NCBI RefSeq assembly: GCF_048128805.1
Contig: NC_136016.1
Coordinates: 9,022,001 to 9,086,000 of the forward strand
DNA from: Centroberyx gerrardi
Lineage: Eukaryota > Chordata > Actinopteri > Beryciformes > Berycidae
Direction of reading: 5' to 3'
DNA length: 64,000 bases
A model generated the notes under the pieces. The model had not been told where the DNA came from, did no database searches, and saw only the letters and a program-made list of their open reading frames with translations. The position numbers were made by a program, and so were the translations under genes. Each line of letters opens with the position of its first letter. Positions within the stretch are counted from its first letter, which is position 1. Shown one piece after another: positions 1 through 12,878 of this stretch.

Positions 1-68
1 GTGTGCGTCCCCAGGGCGTGGAGTGTGTGTGTGTGCAGCATTAACCCTCTGCTCTGCTCTCCCTCCAG

Positions 69-95
69 ACTGTATCAGGATAAACTGTACAGCCA
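69..95 (+). other. nrxn1: nrxn1 splice-site-3 (SS3) microexon, 27 nt
   Basis: The exon has an acceptor ctccag and donor gtaagt. It completes an Asp codon and encodes CIRINCTA, then half of a Ser. This matches the human SS3 insert (DCIRINCNSS) in LNS4. Its length is a multiple of three, so skipping keeps the frame: the upstream exon would join GT-AAA-GGC at 3337 to give Gly-Lys-Gly, as in SS3-minus human neurexin-1. Both inclusion and skipping are therefore possible here. Confidence 0.88.
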
Positions 96-133
96 GTAAG
101 TGACCCTCCATCTCAACTAACCCCCCTCCCCTC

Positions 134-164
<31 letters not shown>

Positions 165-622
165 CTGTGTCTGTGTGCGTGTGTATATTTATGTCTTTAT
201 GTGAGTGTGTGTGTGTGTGTGTGTGTGTGCAGCTGTCTATCTGTCTGTCCATCAGTCTGTGTGTTTGTCTATCTGACACTCTCTCTGTTTGTCAACCCAT
301 CTAATGCTCTTCCTCTGTCTCTTGATTCAAAATATCTTTGTACCATGTGCTTGTGTGAATATGTGTGTATATGTGTGGGCATACACACAGGTGTCTGTGT
401 GAGTGTGTGTGTGTGTGTGTGTGTGCGTGCACATATGCGCGCGTGTGTCCGCCTGTTCAGCTACTCCACAGGAGTGGTGAGATTTTTGCTGAGGGCCAGG
501 GTTTTCCAGGTCGGCCATTTTAGCGAGGAGAAATAGAAGGAAGGGAGGGGGGGTGTGGGGGTTTGGAGGAGGGAGAGAGAGAGAGAGAGAGAGGAAGGAA
601 AGGAAGGAGAGGCAGAGGTACT

Positions 623-663
<41 letters not shown>

Positions 664-997
664 CGAGGGGACAGCGGAATATGTGATGGAGCGCGGAGAG
701 AAAGAAAGAGAGCTATGAGGACGAAAGCTGAGTGTGAGGTGTTCGGGAGGGAAAGCGAGGGATGTTGGGAGGAGTGGGCGAAAGAGAGAGAGCGCTAGGT
801 GCTGGATGAATGCTACTTAGGGCTGCCGGCTAATTACTTCTCCTTCACGCCGGAGACAAAAGACGCGTTATCCCTCTGTTTCCCTCACTGCCGCACCTTC
901 ATCCCAACGTCTGTCTGGTGGCTTTCTTTGTTAGCTTGTTGTTTCTTTCCAAACCTTACATGTGGGACTTTGGGTAGTGTTTCATTCCATGTGTTTA

Positions 998-1061
<64 letters not shown>

Positions 1062-2333
1062 CTGTATGTGTGAGCGAGTGAGCTAGTACGTGCCTGTGCA
1101 TTCTTCTGTTTTTTCATTGCCCATCTGTGTGTGTGTGTGTGTGTGTTTTGTGTGTGTTTTCCTGTGTGAGAGTGTGTGTGTATCTGCTCATGTTGTCACG
1201 AGCGGAGCTGAATCCCTGATGAAGTTTAATTCCCTCACGTGGAGTTTCTCTCTCTCACGACCAGAGAGAGAGAGAGAGCGAGCGAGAGAGGCAGGAATGC
1301 TCTGTGACGGCAAAGAGGTGGTGAAATGGACGACTGCGGTTGCCATAGAAACCCAACTAGCTGTACAGCACTGTTGCTATCCCGCACGTCTGTCGGCCAA
1401 TTTTAGACCGGTTGTCTCAATGAACATTTCAGTAGGCAGCCACTTTTCTGGCACACCGTGTGCATACAATAAATTATACATCTGATATTCGAGGGGGAAG
1501 CAAAAAAAAAACGTATTTAAAAGCCAGGCGCCACTGAAATAGTCCACTCAGCAGTCAAATAAAAGCCCCGGCGTGGGAGAGATTTGAGGCTTATCCGGTA
1601 GAAAAGCCATTTGTTATTTGGAGCTAATGAAATATGAAAAGCTTTTTGTCGTTTTGTTTTCATTATCTCGCTCTTATAATCTCCAGTAGCTTTTGTCATT
1701 TGATTTGAATTGTATTTCCATTGCAACGAACGGTCCCTCTTGTCTTTCTGTTTGAATCATCTCGCCTTGTTTTCTTTCGGTATAACGGCACAGAGGTGCA
1801 CTGTGTGTTGAACACCACAGTAACACCGAACACTAGTAGCTCGCCACGTCACTCACTGCACTATTAGCACTGACCCCAGACGCCCGTGTGTGTGTGTGTG
1901 TGCCCACGTGTGTGTGTGTGTGTGTGTGCGCCTCTGCCTGTTCCCAGGTTGACACGGATCACTGCCTCATTCTCACATCAGCCTGTTCACCCTTTCAGTG
2001 TTCGGTTACATACGCAAAAACACACAGACATCAACACACATACACACACACACACATACAAACACACATGCACATATTCTCTCCTTCACTCAGTGCCAGG
2101 CAGTGATCCATGGTAACAGGATGAGATGCTCATGCCCAGAGCACAGCTGAGTCTCCTCAGGGGACCCCTATGTCCTCTCTGAACACTCAACACACTCTTT
2201 TGGCTGTGCGCACACTTACACACACACACACACACACAGACTCTCAGTCCCACATCCATTTTGATGGACTTCTCATATTTGTTTAATTATGTTTGTGTGT
2301 GTCAGTCTGCCTGTATATCTCTTTCCCTGTCTG

Positions 2334-2366
<33 letters not shown>

Positions 2367-3236
2367 CTGTGCGTGAGTAATGTAGGCGTGTGTCCATGCT
2401 TGACATTTTCCACAGCAGAATCTGTTTGGGGCAGTTTACCTCTCACCCCCCCCCCCCCCCCCCCCCCCCCGTCATTACCTCCTATAGGTCACTGTCAGCA
2501 GAGTCACTCACTCCTGCCATTGCCTCCAACGGACAGGGGCTTGAAGGGAGTGGAAGTGTGTGTGTGTGGGGGGGTCGTGTTCGGGGTTGGTGGGGTGTTT
2601 AACCCTTGGGATGTAGTGGGTGGGAGGGAAGGGACAGCAAGGTTTTGGGAAGAGGCAGGCTGTCAAATGTGTGCAGTCAACAGCTCAGCTTCTCTCATTC
2701 TGCTGCAATTCAGCACCACGGAGAGCTCCGGTGCCGCTGCGCTGTGTATTTGGTGCCACCATGTGGCTTAGTAGAGTATTGCACTCTGTGTTTTGGGGAA
2801 AAAAGACAGGTGTAAGCCCATACATAGGCCCGTTGTATTGTGAGCGTACGGGTTTTTAGGAGTGAAGGGTGTGGATTGAGGAGGGGGTGTGGTGTCTGCG
2901 TATGTGTGCTTAGTAGGTTGGTTGTCATGGTGGTGTGACTTATCCCGTCCACAGATGGATTGTCTTGGCGTGGGCCTGGTGTGACTCACAATCTCCATCA
3001 TAGGCACTCATGGCATCCATATATGTTAATCTTTCTGTCTGTCTCTGTCTGTCTCTGTCGCGTCATCTGTCTTGTTGCCAGTGTATCTGTGGAGAGAGAG
3101 AGTGTTGACAAGGAGGTGTTTGTCTCCCCAGGATGTGTGTGATCCCTCCTTCCTTCTGCTATTTTCTCCATTTTCTCTCTTTCTGTCCTTACATCTTAAT
3201 TATACCTGCCTGGCTGCCTCTATGCCTCTTTCTATC

Positions 3237-3307
<71 letters not shown>

Positions 3308-6300
3308 ATGTTAATGGTGCTCTGGGCTATGTGTAGGTAAAGGCCCAGAGACCATCTTTGCGGGGGTGGGCCTCAATGATAATGAGTGGCACACGGTGAG
3401 AGTGGTCCGGCGTGGCAAGAGCCTCAAACTCACCGTGGACGACCTGCAGCCTGTCGAAGGTAACCATAGCAACCTAACTTCAACCCCTTAGCTTTTCACC
3501 ACAAAATTATCTCAACACTCTACCCAGGTCTTGGTCTGTTCCGACTGTGTATTGGCTTCTGTTTAGCATTCTGTATGGAAACCTGTGTTTTTATATAATG
3601 AACTGCTTGGAGATGCTTGTTATTCAATTCTCAGCCAAAGTTGAATGCACAGTAAATTATGGGATATATCTATCTTTTACATGAGTGAAAATAATGCTAT
3701 GCCATTTCTATGTATAGAAAGGAGCTGTTCAAATAATCATTCTGAATTATGATGATTATGATTATGACTATAATTATAATTGAATGAAATGTAGTGTACT
3801 AGTATTAGCATTAGTATTAGTATTAGTAACAGTGTTAGTATTAGTTATAGTATTAGTATTAGTAATAGTATTAATGTTACTGTTAATATTAGTTATAGTG
3901 TTGGTACTAGTATTTGTATTAGTGTTAGTATTCATATTACTATTAGTGTAAGTATTAGTTATACTATTAGTTATACTATTTGTGTTTGTATTAGTTATAA
4001 TATTAGTATTAGCATTATTATTAGCATAGTTCCACGTGGAACCCCTCTAGCTCTAACCTCTGACCTTTGCCCCCGCCACCAGGTCAGATGGCGGGTGACC
4101 ACACCCAGCTGGAGTTCCACAATGTGGAGACGGGCATTGTGACGGAGAAGCGCTTCATGCCCGCGGTGCCCTCCAACTTCATTGGCCACCTGCAGGGCCT
4201 GACGCTGAACGGCATGCCCTATATCGACCTGTGTAAGAACGGCGACATCGACTACTGCGAGCTCAACGCCGTCATCGGCTACAAGAGCATCGTGGCCGAC
4301 CCTGTCACCTTCCGCTCGCGCTCTAGCTTCGTGACGCTGCCCACGCTGCAGGCCTACTACTCCATGCACCTCTTCCTGCAGTTCAAGACCACCTCGCCCG
4401 ACGGCCTCATCCTCTACAACAGGGGAGACGGCAACGACTTCATAGTGGTAGAGCTTGTTAAAGGGTGAGCTAGACAATGTGTATTTGTATATCCAATTTT
4501 GCCATTTTTTACTGTAAGTTGCAATTAACATAGTCCCTCATGTACAACAATCCAGACTATCAAACTGACATGAAAAAATGTCAAAAATGCAGCTTTTTTC
4601 AATTCCTGAAATGAGGTTTTTGCAGGGAAAATTAAAATACCTCAAAGTGCATGGTCCCATGTTGTTTTCGATCATGAATACAATTCATTAGTTTAATACC
4701 TTTCCCTCCTCATTTGATTAATCCCTCCCTCTCTCCTGTCCTTATTCCCTCCCTAGATACCTCCACTATATCTCTGACCTGGGCAACGGAGCCCACCTGA
4801 TAAAGGGCAACTCTAACACCCCTCTGAATGATAACCACTGGCACAACGTGCTCATTTCTCGAGACACCAACAATCTCCACACAGTCAAGATCGACACCAA
4901 GGTCACCACACAGACCACCATGGGAGCCAAGAACCTCGACCTCAAGGGTACGCACATGTATACATGCAATATAACAGGGTACACAGTGATACCCCGCTAT
5001 ACAATACAATACTCACTTGAAAATACATACACATTGGTACACATATTCACAAAACATACACATACATTACTTGGTATGTAACTGATTTTGACACAATATC
5101 AACCTATACTGATACAATTTGACTAAGATAAAGCATTGTGATCGTGCTGCTTCCCCATAGGTGACCTTTACATTGGGGGCGTGTCCAAAGAGATGTACCG
5201 AGACCTGCCCAAGCTGGTCCACTCCCGTGAGGGCTTCCAGGGTTGCCTAGCAACAGTTGACCTGAACGGCCGTCTCCCTGACCTTTTGGCTGATGCCTTG
5301 GCAACCATGGGACAAGTAGAAAGAGGCTGTGAAGGTGAGGCACACACGCTGAAAACACACTAGAAACCCTGGCCTGCTCCCATGTCCCCATTGCATATCA
5401 AACTTTTTTTTTTTTTTCTGTTTTCTTTTGACTCATGCTCTCTGTTCTTATTAGGTTAACCTGCTAACCCAACTTTTGGTCTATTAGCTGTGAATTGTAT
5501 TCTCTTTTTTTTCATCTCTTCCTTTATCGTTCCGCACATTGTGTTCTCTCTCACTCTTTTATCTTTTATGGCTCTCTCTGTCACACTCTCTTTCAGCAGT
5601 TCACAGGCATCTGTGTGCTTTGACTAACCATCTAACTTAATTTGCTTGTTTGCTTTTTTTGTTTGGCCGACAAAAGTTGCATTGATGAAAGCTGACTTGC
5701 AAGGTATATCACTTTGTGTGTGCATGTGAGACACGTGTGTGAATGGGAAAATGTGTGTGTGAGTGTGTGTGTATGTGTGTGCGTGTGTGCGCGTGTGTTA
5801 CAACTTCCCAGTGGTGCCCAGTGTTGTGTGGATCCCAGTGATCCAAGTCAAAGGTCAGAGGTTACCGGACACTGACCTGTCCTCTCCTGGCCACCGTAGT
5901 GACATCATCACAGTAGTGACATCACCACCGCTTGAGTTTGACCACACCTCCTCCACCCGGGTTGCCTAGCAGCATGCTCTCTAACCCCTCCCACTGACTC
6001 CTAACCTAACCTTGGTTGGATATCAATACTCTATCTGTGAATCCTTTCATACCCTTTTCTCCGTGCCTCGTACTGGAAACGCATCGAAAGAGAAGGTTAG
6101 AGCGTTGACATTCTCCTCCAACGTGGTTTCAGTACGAGGCAAGGAGGGAATGGTGCTAGACTGCTGAGGAAAGAGTATTGAGATGAAGGCCAAGTCCTTT
6201 AAACATAATTCAGCCCTCTTATGTTTAACTCTTCCTCCTGTCCTTGCCACACAAATCTAGCCCCACCGCCTGCATGCTTTCCACTTTTGGCTCTTTTCAC

Positions 6301-9300
6301 CAGTAACAATAAATTCCATCCCAGTTCAGTCTATTTGTAAAATCTAGTATCTTCTGTAAGGGAAAGATAAAGAATAGGAGCCTATCCGCCAATAACAATA
6401 ATACTACCTACTTTCACAATGATTTTCTACTAATACTACTAATCACTACAAAGTACCATTAACATCACTGCAGCACAACAGTCTACCAACCCGTTCAGAA
6501 CTGCATAATGCTGATTCAAGGAAAAGCAGGTCTGAATATGACCATACCCTTCTGACATTGTAGTGAACACACTGGGCTCCAGACAAAGTCAAGAAAAGGT
6601 GTGTGCTCATCTTTTCCTAACTTTCTGTGACCCCCCACTTCCCCCCACCCCTCTCTCTCTCTCTATCTCTCCAGGTCCCAGCACTACCTGTCAAGAAGAC
6701 TCCTGCTCCAATCAGGGAGTTTGTCTGCAGCAGTGGGAGGGCTTCAGCTGTGACTGCAGCATGACCTCGTATGCTGGGCCACTGTGCAATGATGGTGAGT
6801 CTCTTTGATTCCCGTTTCATGTTTTCATGTCTCAGACCTGGGTAGGTTATACATCAAACTGAATAATTTAAATTGCTCATAGTGTAGAGAGCTGGGAGTG
6901 CAAGATGCGGTGGCTTTGCATTTTGGTTCCTTTTTGCCTGATCATAGAATCAACAAAATTTTTAAAAGTATGTCTGACCCAGGTATGCTCAGTAAATAGC
7001 AGTTAGAGTTCCTCTGATTATAGGGTTGGCTCTGTTATGTGCCAGTTCTAAACCTCCAAGTAAATTTCAAACACTGTATCAAAGCCCCGCTGGGTGCATT
7101 TGAACAGAGCCACCACATGAGGGCAGTGTCAACTGTTGATTCTGAACTGGCACTAAAAGGTTCTCTACTACCTACTCAAAAAGCTGGTTTGGTTTCACTA
7201 GGGTCGATACTTTAACATAGAATGACTTCCTCTTTACACTTTCTAGCCTCAGACTCTAAATTATCCTCAGCCTGAGAGGCAAGATATCTCATTATGTAGC
7301 CATTGTATGAGTCACACTTATTACCGCCTGCCGCCTGATGCTGAGGAGTGGTTTGGAAAATGCAAATTTAATTTTTTTTTTTTCAGCCTGCAGAAGGCAC
7401 AAGCAAAGTCTGGGCAGCCAGTCGACTGTGACATTTAAGTTTTTAGTGTCAATTTGCCCATTGTATATTAAACATTAGGGAAAGAATAGGCAGAATTTGC
7501 CTCTGCATTGCTAATGCAGGACTGAGGCCAGATAGATGCCTGATGGGGAACTTTTGATGATAGCTACCACTGTTCATGACATATGTAAGTGTGTCACTGC
7601 CCTTAAATCTTTTTCTCTGTCTGGCCCAGCTGGGACCACTTATATCTTTGGCCGTGATGGGGGCGTGGTGGTGTACACGTGGCCCCCCAATGAACGTCCC
7701 AGCACCAGGGCAGACCGCCTGGCCCTCGGGTTCAGCACCCAGCAGAAACACGCCATTCTGCTCAGGGTGGACAGCGCATCTGGCCTGGGAGACTACCTCC
7801 AGCTGCAGATAGTAAGTACACATACAAACAATAGGCAGAGTGAAAATGGTGCTTTTGATATACTTGCATACAATTTAATTTAAAGGAAGAGGACAAACAT
7901 AGTACTCTTCCTTTAATGATTAATCTCTACATTACATATGCTGACATAGCGTGCTCACTGTTTTTGCCTCCTCAGGACAAGGGCAACATTAGAGTAGTGT
8001 TTAATGTTGGTACTGATGACATCAACATCGAGGAGAGCTCCAAGTTTGTCAACGACGGGAAGTACCACATAGTTCGGTTCACCCGCAGCGGAGGCAATGC
8101 AACCCTGCAGCTGGACGACCTGCCGGTCATTGAGCGCTACCCCTCAGGTAGGCCCTGCCCCGCCCACATCAACCCAACCCACCAACCACAGCACTGCCTA
8201 GCTGGGGCAGAGCCAATCACATATGGCTTCAAACAGCCCACTTCTTGATTGATGAACCGCATCTTTGTTCTTATCAATGTTTATATTCAAACACTGTGGT
8301 TTAGAAATATAATTACAGCTTTGTTTTATGTTATTGTGTGTGAAATGAAATATGTGTGATATGATATGAAACATGAATGTTTAAACCATAAAATGAGATA
8401 TTTATTACAATAGACATGTACTAGCCAGCTATGTTATGTTAGGCCTGTTAAATAGTGTTAAAGGTAATTTATGAAAATATTCAATTCAGGTATCAGTTGT
8501 TTTTCTCATCATAAAAGAAAATAATAACAGTTGGTGCATTGTTGGACAAACAATAATTTAAAAAGATGTCATATTTTGAGTTAAATGTATAACTAGAGAG
8601 AAAAAAAATAAGAAAAAGAAAAAAGAGTGTATATTGTTGAACATAGTCTTTGGTTTTATATTTGTTTGTTTTTATATTTCATCCTAAAGTTGTAATCTTA
8701 GGTAGTCACCTTTAACACACTGAGGTCCAGGTTTTAGGTAGCTGTTAGCTAAAATGCTAAATGCTAGTTGTTGTGAGGTGTGTGTGAGGGTTCTTCCTGT
8801 ATGTAACTCTAAACTCAGACAGTCATATAGACAGTATGTGGCAGCTGTAACATTATTTCCCTGTGCTCTTGCAGATGTTAACCCCTGAAATGTCTCTTTA
8901 AATTAAACCCAATGAACAGAGAGTAAGAGTCCGCTCACTGGAAACCTAGTGAATTCAACTCCTTTTCTCGTAGCACATCAAGCTTGGATAAAGCTTATCT
9001 TAACGCAGCGACATGCTAACAATGAGCAGACCATTACTTTCTTTTCATTGCTGTTCTTTTTGTATCCAGCTCCTGTACCACGTTTGGATGTGCGTAATTA
9101 CTACTGTGTTTTCATCTCTAAATTAAAGGCAACATTGATAACGAGCGCCTGGCCATCGCCAGACAGCGAATCCCCTATCGGCTCGGTCGAGTAGTTGACG
9201 ATTGGCTACTCGACAAAGGTAAAAACCCTGATTAAAATTCCTTAAAACTTTGAGCTTAAAAAATACAATTTGAAGCCAGTTGAATATACTATACTGTGCA

Positions 9301-12078
9301 CCATCAACTAACATCTAAAAATCTAAATCCATAACTAAGTATTTAAAAGTGGGGCAGCTGTAGTGTGTAATAGTGTGTAAACTGTAGTGCCTGTGAACGT
9401 ATCTTGTTAGTGTGTATCTGATAATATCAGGTTAAAGGGACGATGGAGAGATTTAAATGTGAATAAATCAGAAAATAGAAAACAAGTACTGATAAAAGAT
9501 GCTTTATTAAGACTGGTTAATAAGTTTTGTTTTTTTATCAAATTGTAAACTATAAAGCATTCACTAAAGATTATTTACCCATGTTGAAAAACAATTTTGT
9601 AATCAAATTAAAGTACTTGCAAAGTATTGTGACATGTAAGAATTATGTAAATTTGAAATGACTAATAGAGCATTGCTTTTTTGAACAATGTAAAAGTTTT
9701 CCTCTTAAACTTCGGCAGAGCTCCTTAAATTAGCCTCTAGTCCCTTTAACAGTGAGCAGTGCCAGAGCTTATAACCTGTGCATGCTTCATAGGGCTGTTA
9801 CAACAGTTCTCTAGATCTCTCTCTTTCTGTCTGCCTGTCTGTTGCTCTTTCAAACACAATGTCGTGCCGCACAGCCATCGCCATAGCAACCATCTGTCAG
9901 CCCCGTCTTCTCAGGGCCCTCTGACTCCTCTCATCTGCTGCCTCTTCCTCCTTCTCTCCCTCGCCTCTTCATTCTCCTCTCCTCGACTTCTCAGCCTTTT
10001 CACACACCTCCCCCCTTTTCTCCTCTCCTGTTTTTCGTCCCCTCTCTTCACTCTTACCTCTCTCAGTCTCAGCCCCCCCCCACGGTGCTCCACGGCTTCG
10101 ATTTGCTCTGCCATGCTTAATCTATCCCATCCTCTCACCGTGGCTTGGGGGTGGTAGATTGTGTAACACTCAAACACTCTTGTGTGTGTATGTATGCACG
10201 TATGTGACCACTGGTATGTATGTGTGTGTGATTGTATTTGTGTATGCGTGTGTCTGTCCACCTTCCTTCCTGTGTGCCTGTCTCTGTGTGTGTGTGTGTT
10301 TTTGCCTGTGTGTGACTTTGCGTGTGTGTGTGTGTGTGTGTGTGTCTGTGTCCGTGCAGGTCGCCAGCTGACCATCTTCAACAGCCAGACGACGGTTCGT
10401 GTGGGCGGAGGTGAGCGGGGTGCAGGCATGTTCCAGGGCCAGCTGTCTGGCCTCTACTACAATGGCCTGCGCATCCTCAACATGGCCGCCGAGGGCCACC
10501 CGCACATCAGGGTGGAGGGCAGCGCGCGACTGGTGGGCGACATGCCCTCCTCCTCCATCACCCCCCAGTCCAGCGCCGCCGCCGGGGGCAACCGCTCCGA
10601 CTCTGCCCCCTCCATCAGTGACATCACCACCACCACGGCCACCAACAGGAAACAGGGCGCCACGCAGCAGGTCAGTACAGCGGCACATTCACTGGGTCTG
10701 ATTTTTAACCCCATCTAATCTTTTTTTATGTCAGGAAAACCCATTAAATCCAGGCTGCGTGTGGTTAAAAATAAGATTTACTGTTCCTATGTAATTCTTC
10801 AGATATCTTGTACATATATCTACCACCCCACTGCCAACATACTTCACGGTGGTAATGGGTAATTAATGAGCTTTAATTTTCTGTGATAACTTCCTTATTG
10901 AGCTCAATAAGAGGATTAGCATGCAGACAGCCCACTACTGAAGGACTAGTGAATAGCAAGAAGTGGCAAAAGCGAGATGGTTTTAAGCTCCCATGCTAGC
11001 GCCATGATGAGGCTGGGAGTCAATCAATCATTGATTCACAAATCTATGCCATGTCACACCAGATAAAATCAGAATAAATTGGGCCACAGCTAAAAAGCCC
11101 GCTGAGATGTGTTATAAACAACTAATGTGAGCTGTACATGAATCAGATCAAGTAGTTATAGTTCAAACCTTACCTGACATAAGCGACTGATTGATGCTCG
11201 TAAGAAAAACTGTTGCTGTAAGATGAATTTTACCTGCAGCTTATTTTTTCAACAAGAGCTACATTTTCTGATGATTAAGATAATGAAAATGGACATTTTT
11301 TGTATTATTTGTCATGTAACATAATCTTTTAACTATATTAAATCTTACATGTCAAATGTCCTTTAGATTCAAAACAAGAAACAAAAATATTTCATCAGTA
11401 GAAGGCTCACATACACGTATCCCTGCTCTCCCACATACACAGATGAGGGGATTAGGTAGTGAATTCTCAGCGAGTTCAAAGTAAGTGGTACCCACCCACT
11501 AAATTACAGAGGAGGAATGTTTGTGTTAATGGAAGCTGTAATAGCTTTTCCCAATACATGCTGAGTAAACTGATGCAAATGGCACTCTACAATGGAAACA
11601 CATAACTGTTGTTGATTCTCATTGATAGTGGATGTAACTGCACAACAAATGTTAATGCAATACATTATCACAAGCTACACCAGAGACTGTTATGGCCTAT
11701 TGTTATGATCACTACTGAGATGTTGTCGAGCTCCGTGGGCGTACGTGTGTGCCGCGGTTCTTCTTCTGTTATAAAACCGTGAGTCTGCCGCACTGAAAAA
11801 GATTTTTTTTTTCCCAGCGATACGAGTTGCCATGGAGATAGTGAACCCCACTACCCGCTGCTTTCTCTCTCTCTCTCCCTCCCTGTCTCCCATAGAGAAT
11901 AGCTCCTCTGTGTATAAGCCGCCAGCTGTCTCAGACATAAATAATAGAATGCAGAGAGCTGTGAGCTAAGCCTCAGGCATCAATAATGGATATGAGTGCT
12001 GGATGGATGGCGCTCCAGAGTGACAGACTGTGTCACAGGGGCTTGTTTTCACACCTCACCTCTCAGGCTCCCTCTGTT

Positions 12079-12111
<33 letters not shown>

Positions 12112-12846
12112 ATGCCTCTGTGCATGTGTATGTATGTTTCATAAGTACTCCTGCACCTATGATATGCTGATGTCAGTGCTGTATCTGGTATGCAGGGCTA
12201 TGCAATGGAGTCAATATCACTATATGGGAACTAGGTCACACTCATTATATGCTCAATATACTGCAGTGTGTGTAAGTGCAATCGCTCTTTCTGGCCCCAA
12301 ACTGTGTGTGTGTGTTTGTCTTATTTAAGAAGAATCTACCGTTCTCCATTGAGGCCGCCTAGGGTTGCCTAGCAACCAACCTGGCCTTAACCAGTGCACA
12401 CGTATAATGTAGAGACGAACACAGAGACTCACGCACGCACACGCACAGACACACACACACACATGCACGCACAAACACACAGGTGGAGTGAGAACAATAG
12501 GTTTGAATTGCAGCACGTTGCATCAGAGGAGGGGCAGTGAGCGCCGTCTTCCCAAGGTCCTATTGGTCCAAGCAACTTATCGATTTTATGCACGCGCCCA
12601 AGTGTGGGTGTGTGTGTGTGTCTGTGTGATATGTGTGTTGAAGTGGGTCAGCCTAAATTTCCCCATGGGTTTACTCCTACCCTCGGTGCTTAGTGCAATA
12701 AGAGTGTGTTATGTGCCTCCTCCTGCAGTCTACAGTTTGTTGAGAATTTTTTGTGTGTTGAAAAGTGGAAGGGATTAATAATGCATGACAGTGGAGCACC
12801 AGAGAGGAGGAGAGAGAGAGTGAGAGATTGTGTGTGTGTGTGTGTG

Positions 12847-12878
<32 letters not shown>

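Noticed and set aside
141..1086. ORFs rich in Cys/Val or Arg/Glu at the window start
   Set aside because: They are readings of (GT)n and (GA)n microsatellites in an nrxn1 intron; no start context, splice support or family similarity.
3995..4531. 178-codon minus-strand ORF over the LNS4/5 exon
   Set aside because: Shadow of the GC-rich nrxn1 coding exon; no recognisable protein.
7536..7883. ORF beginning at an ATG in the intron and running into LNS6
   Set aside because: Only the part from 7630 matches neurexin. The 31-residue leader lacks a signal-peptide core and the acceptor at 7629 is strong; at most an intron-retention product.
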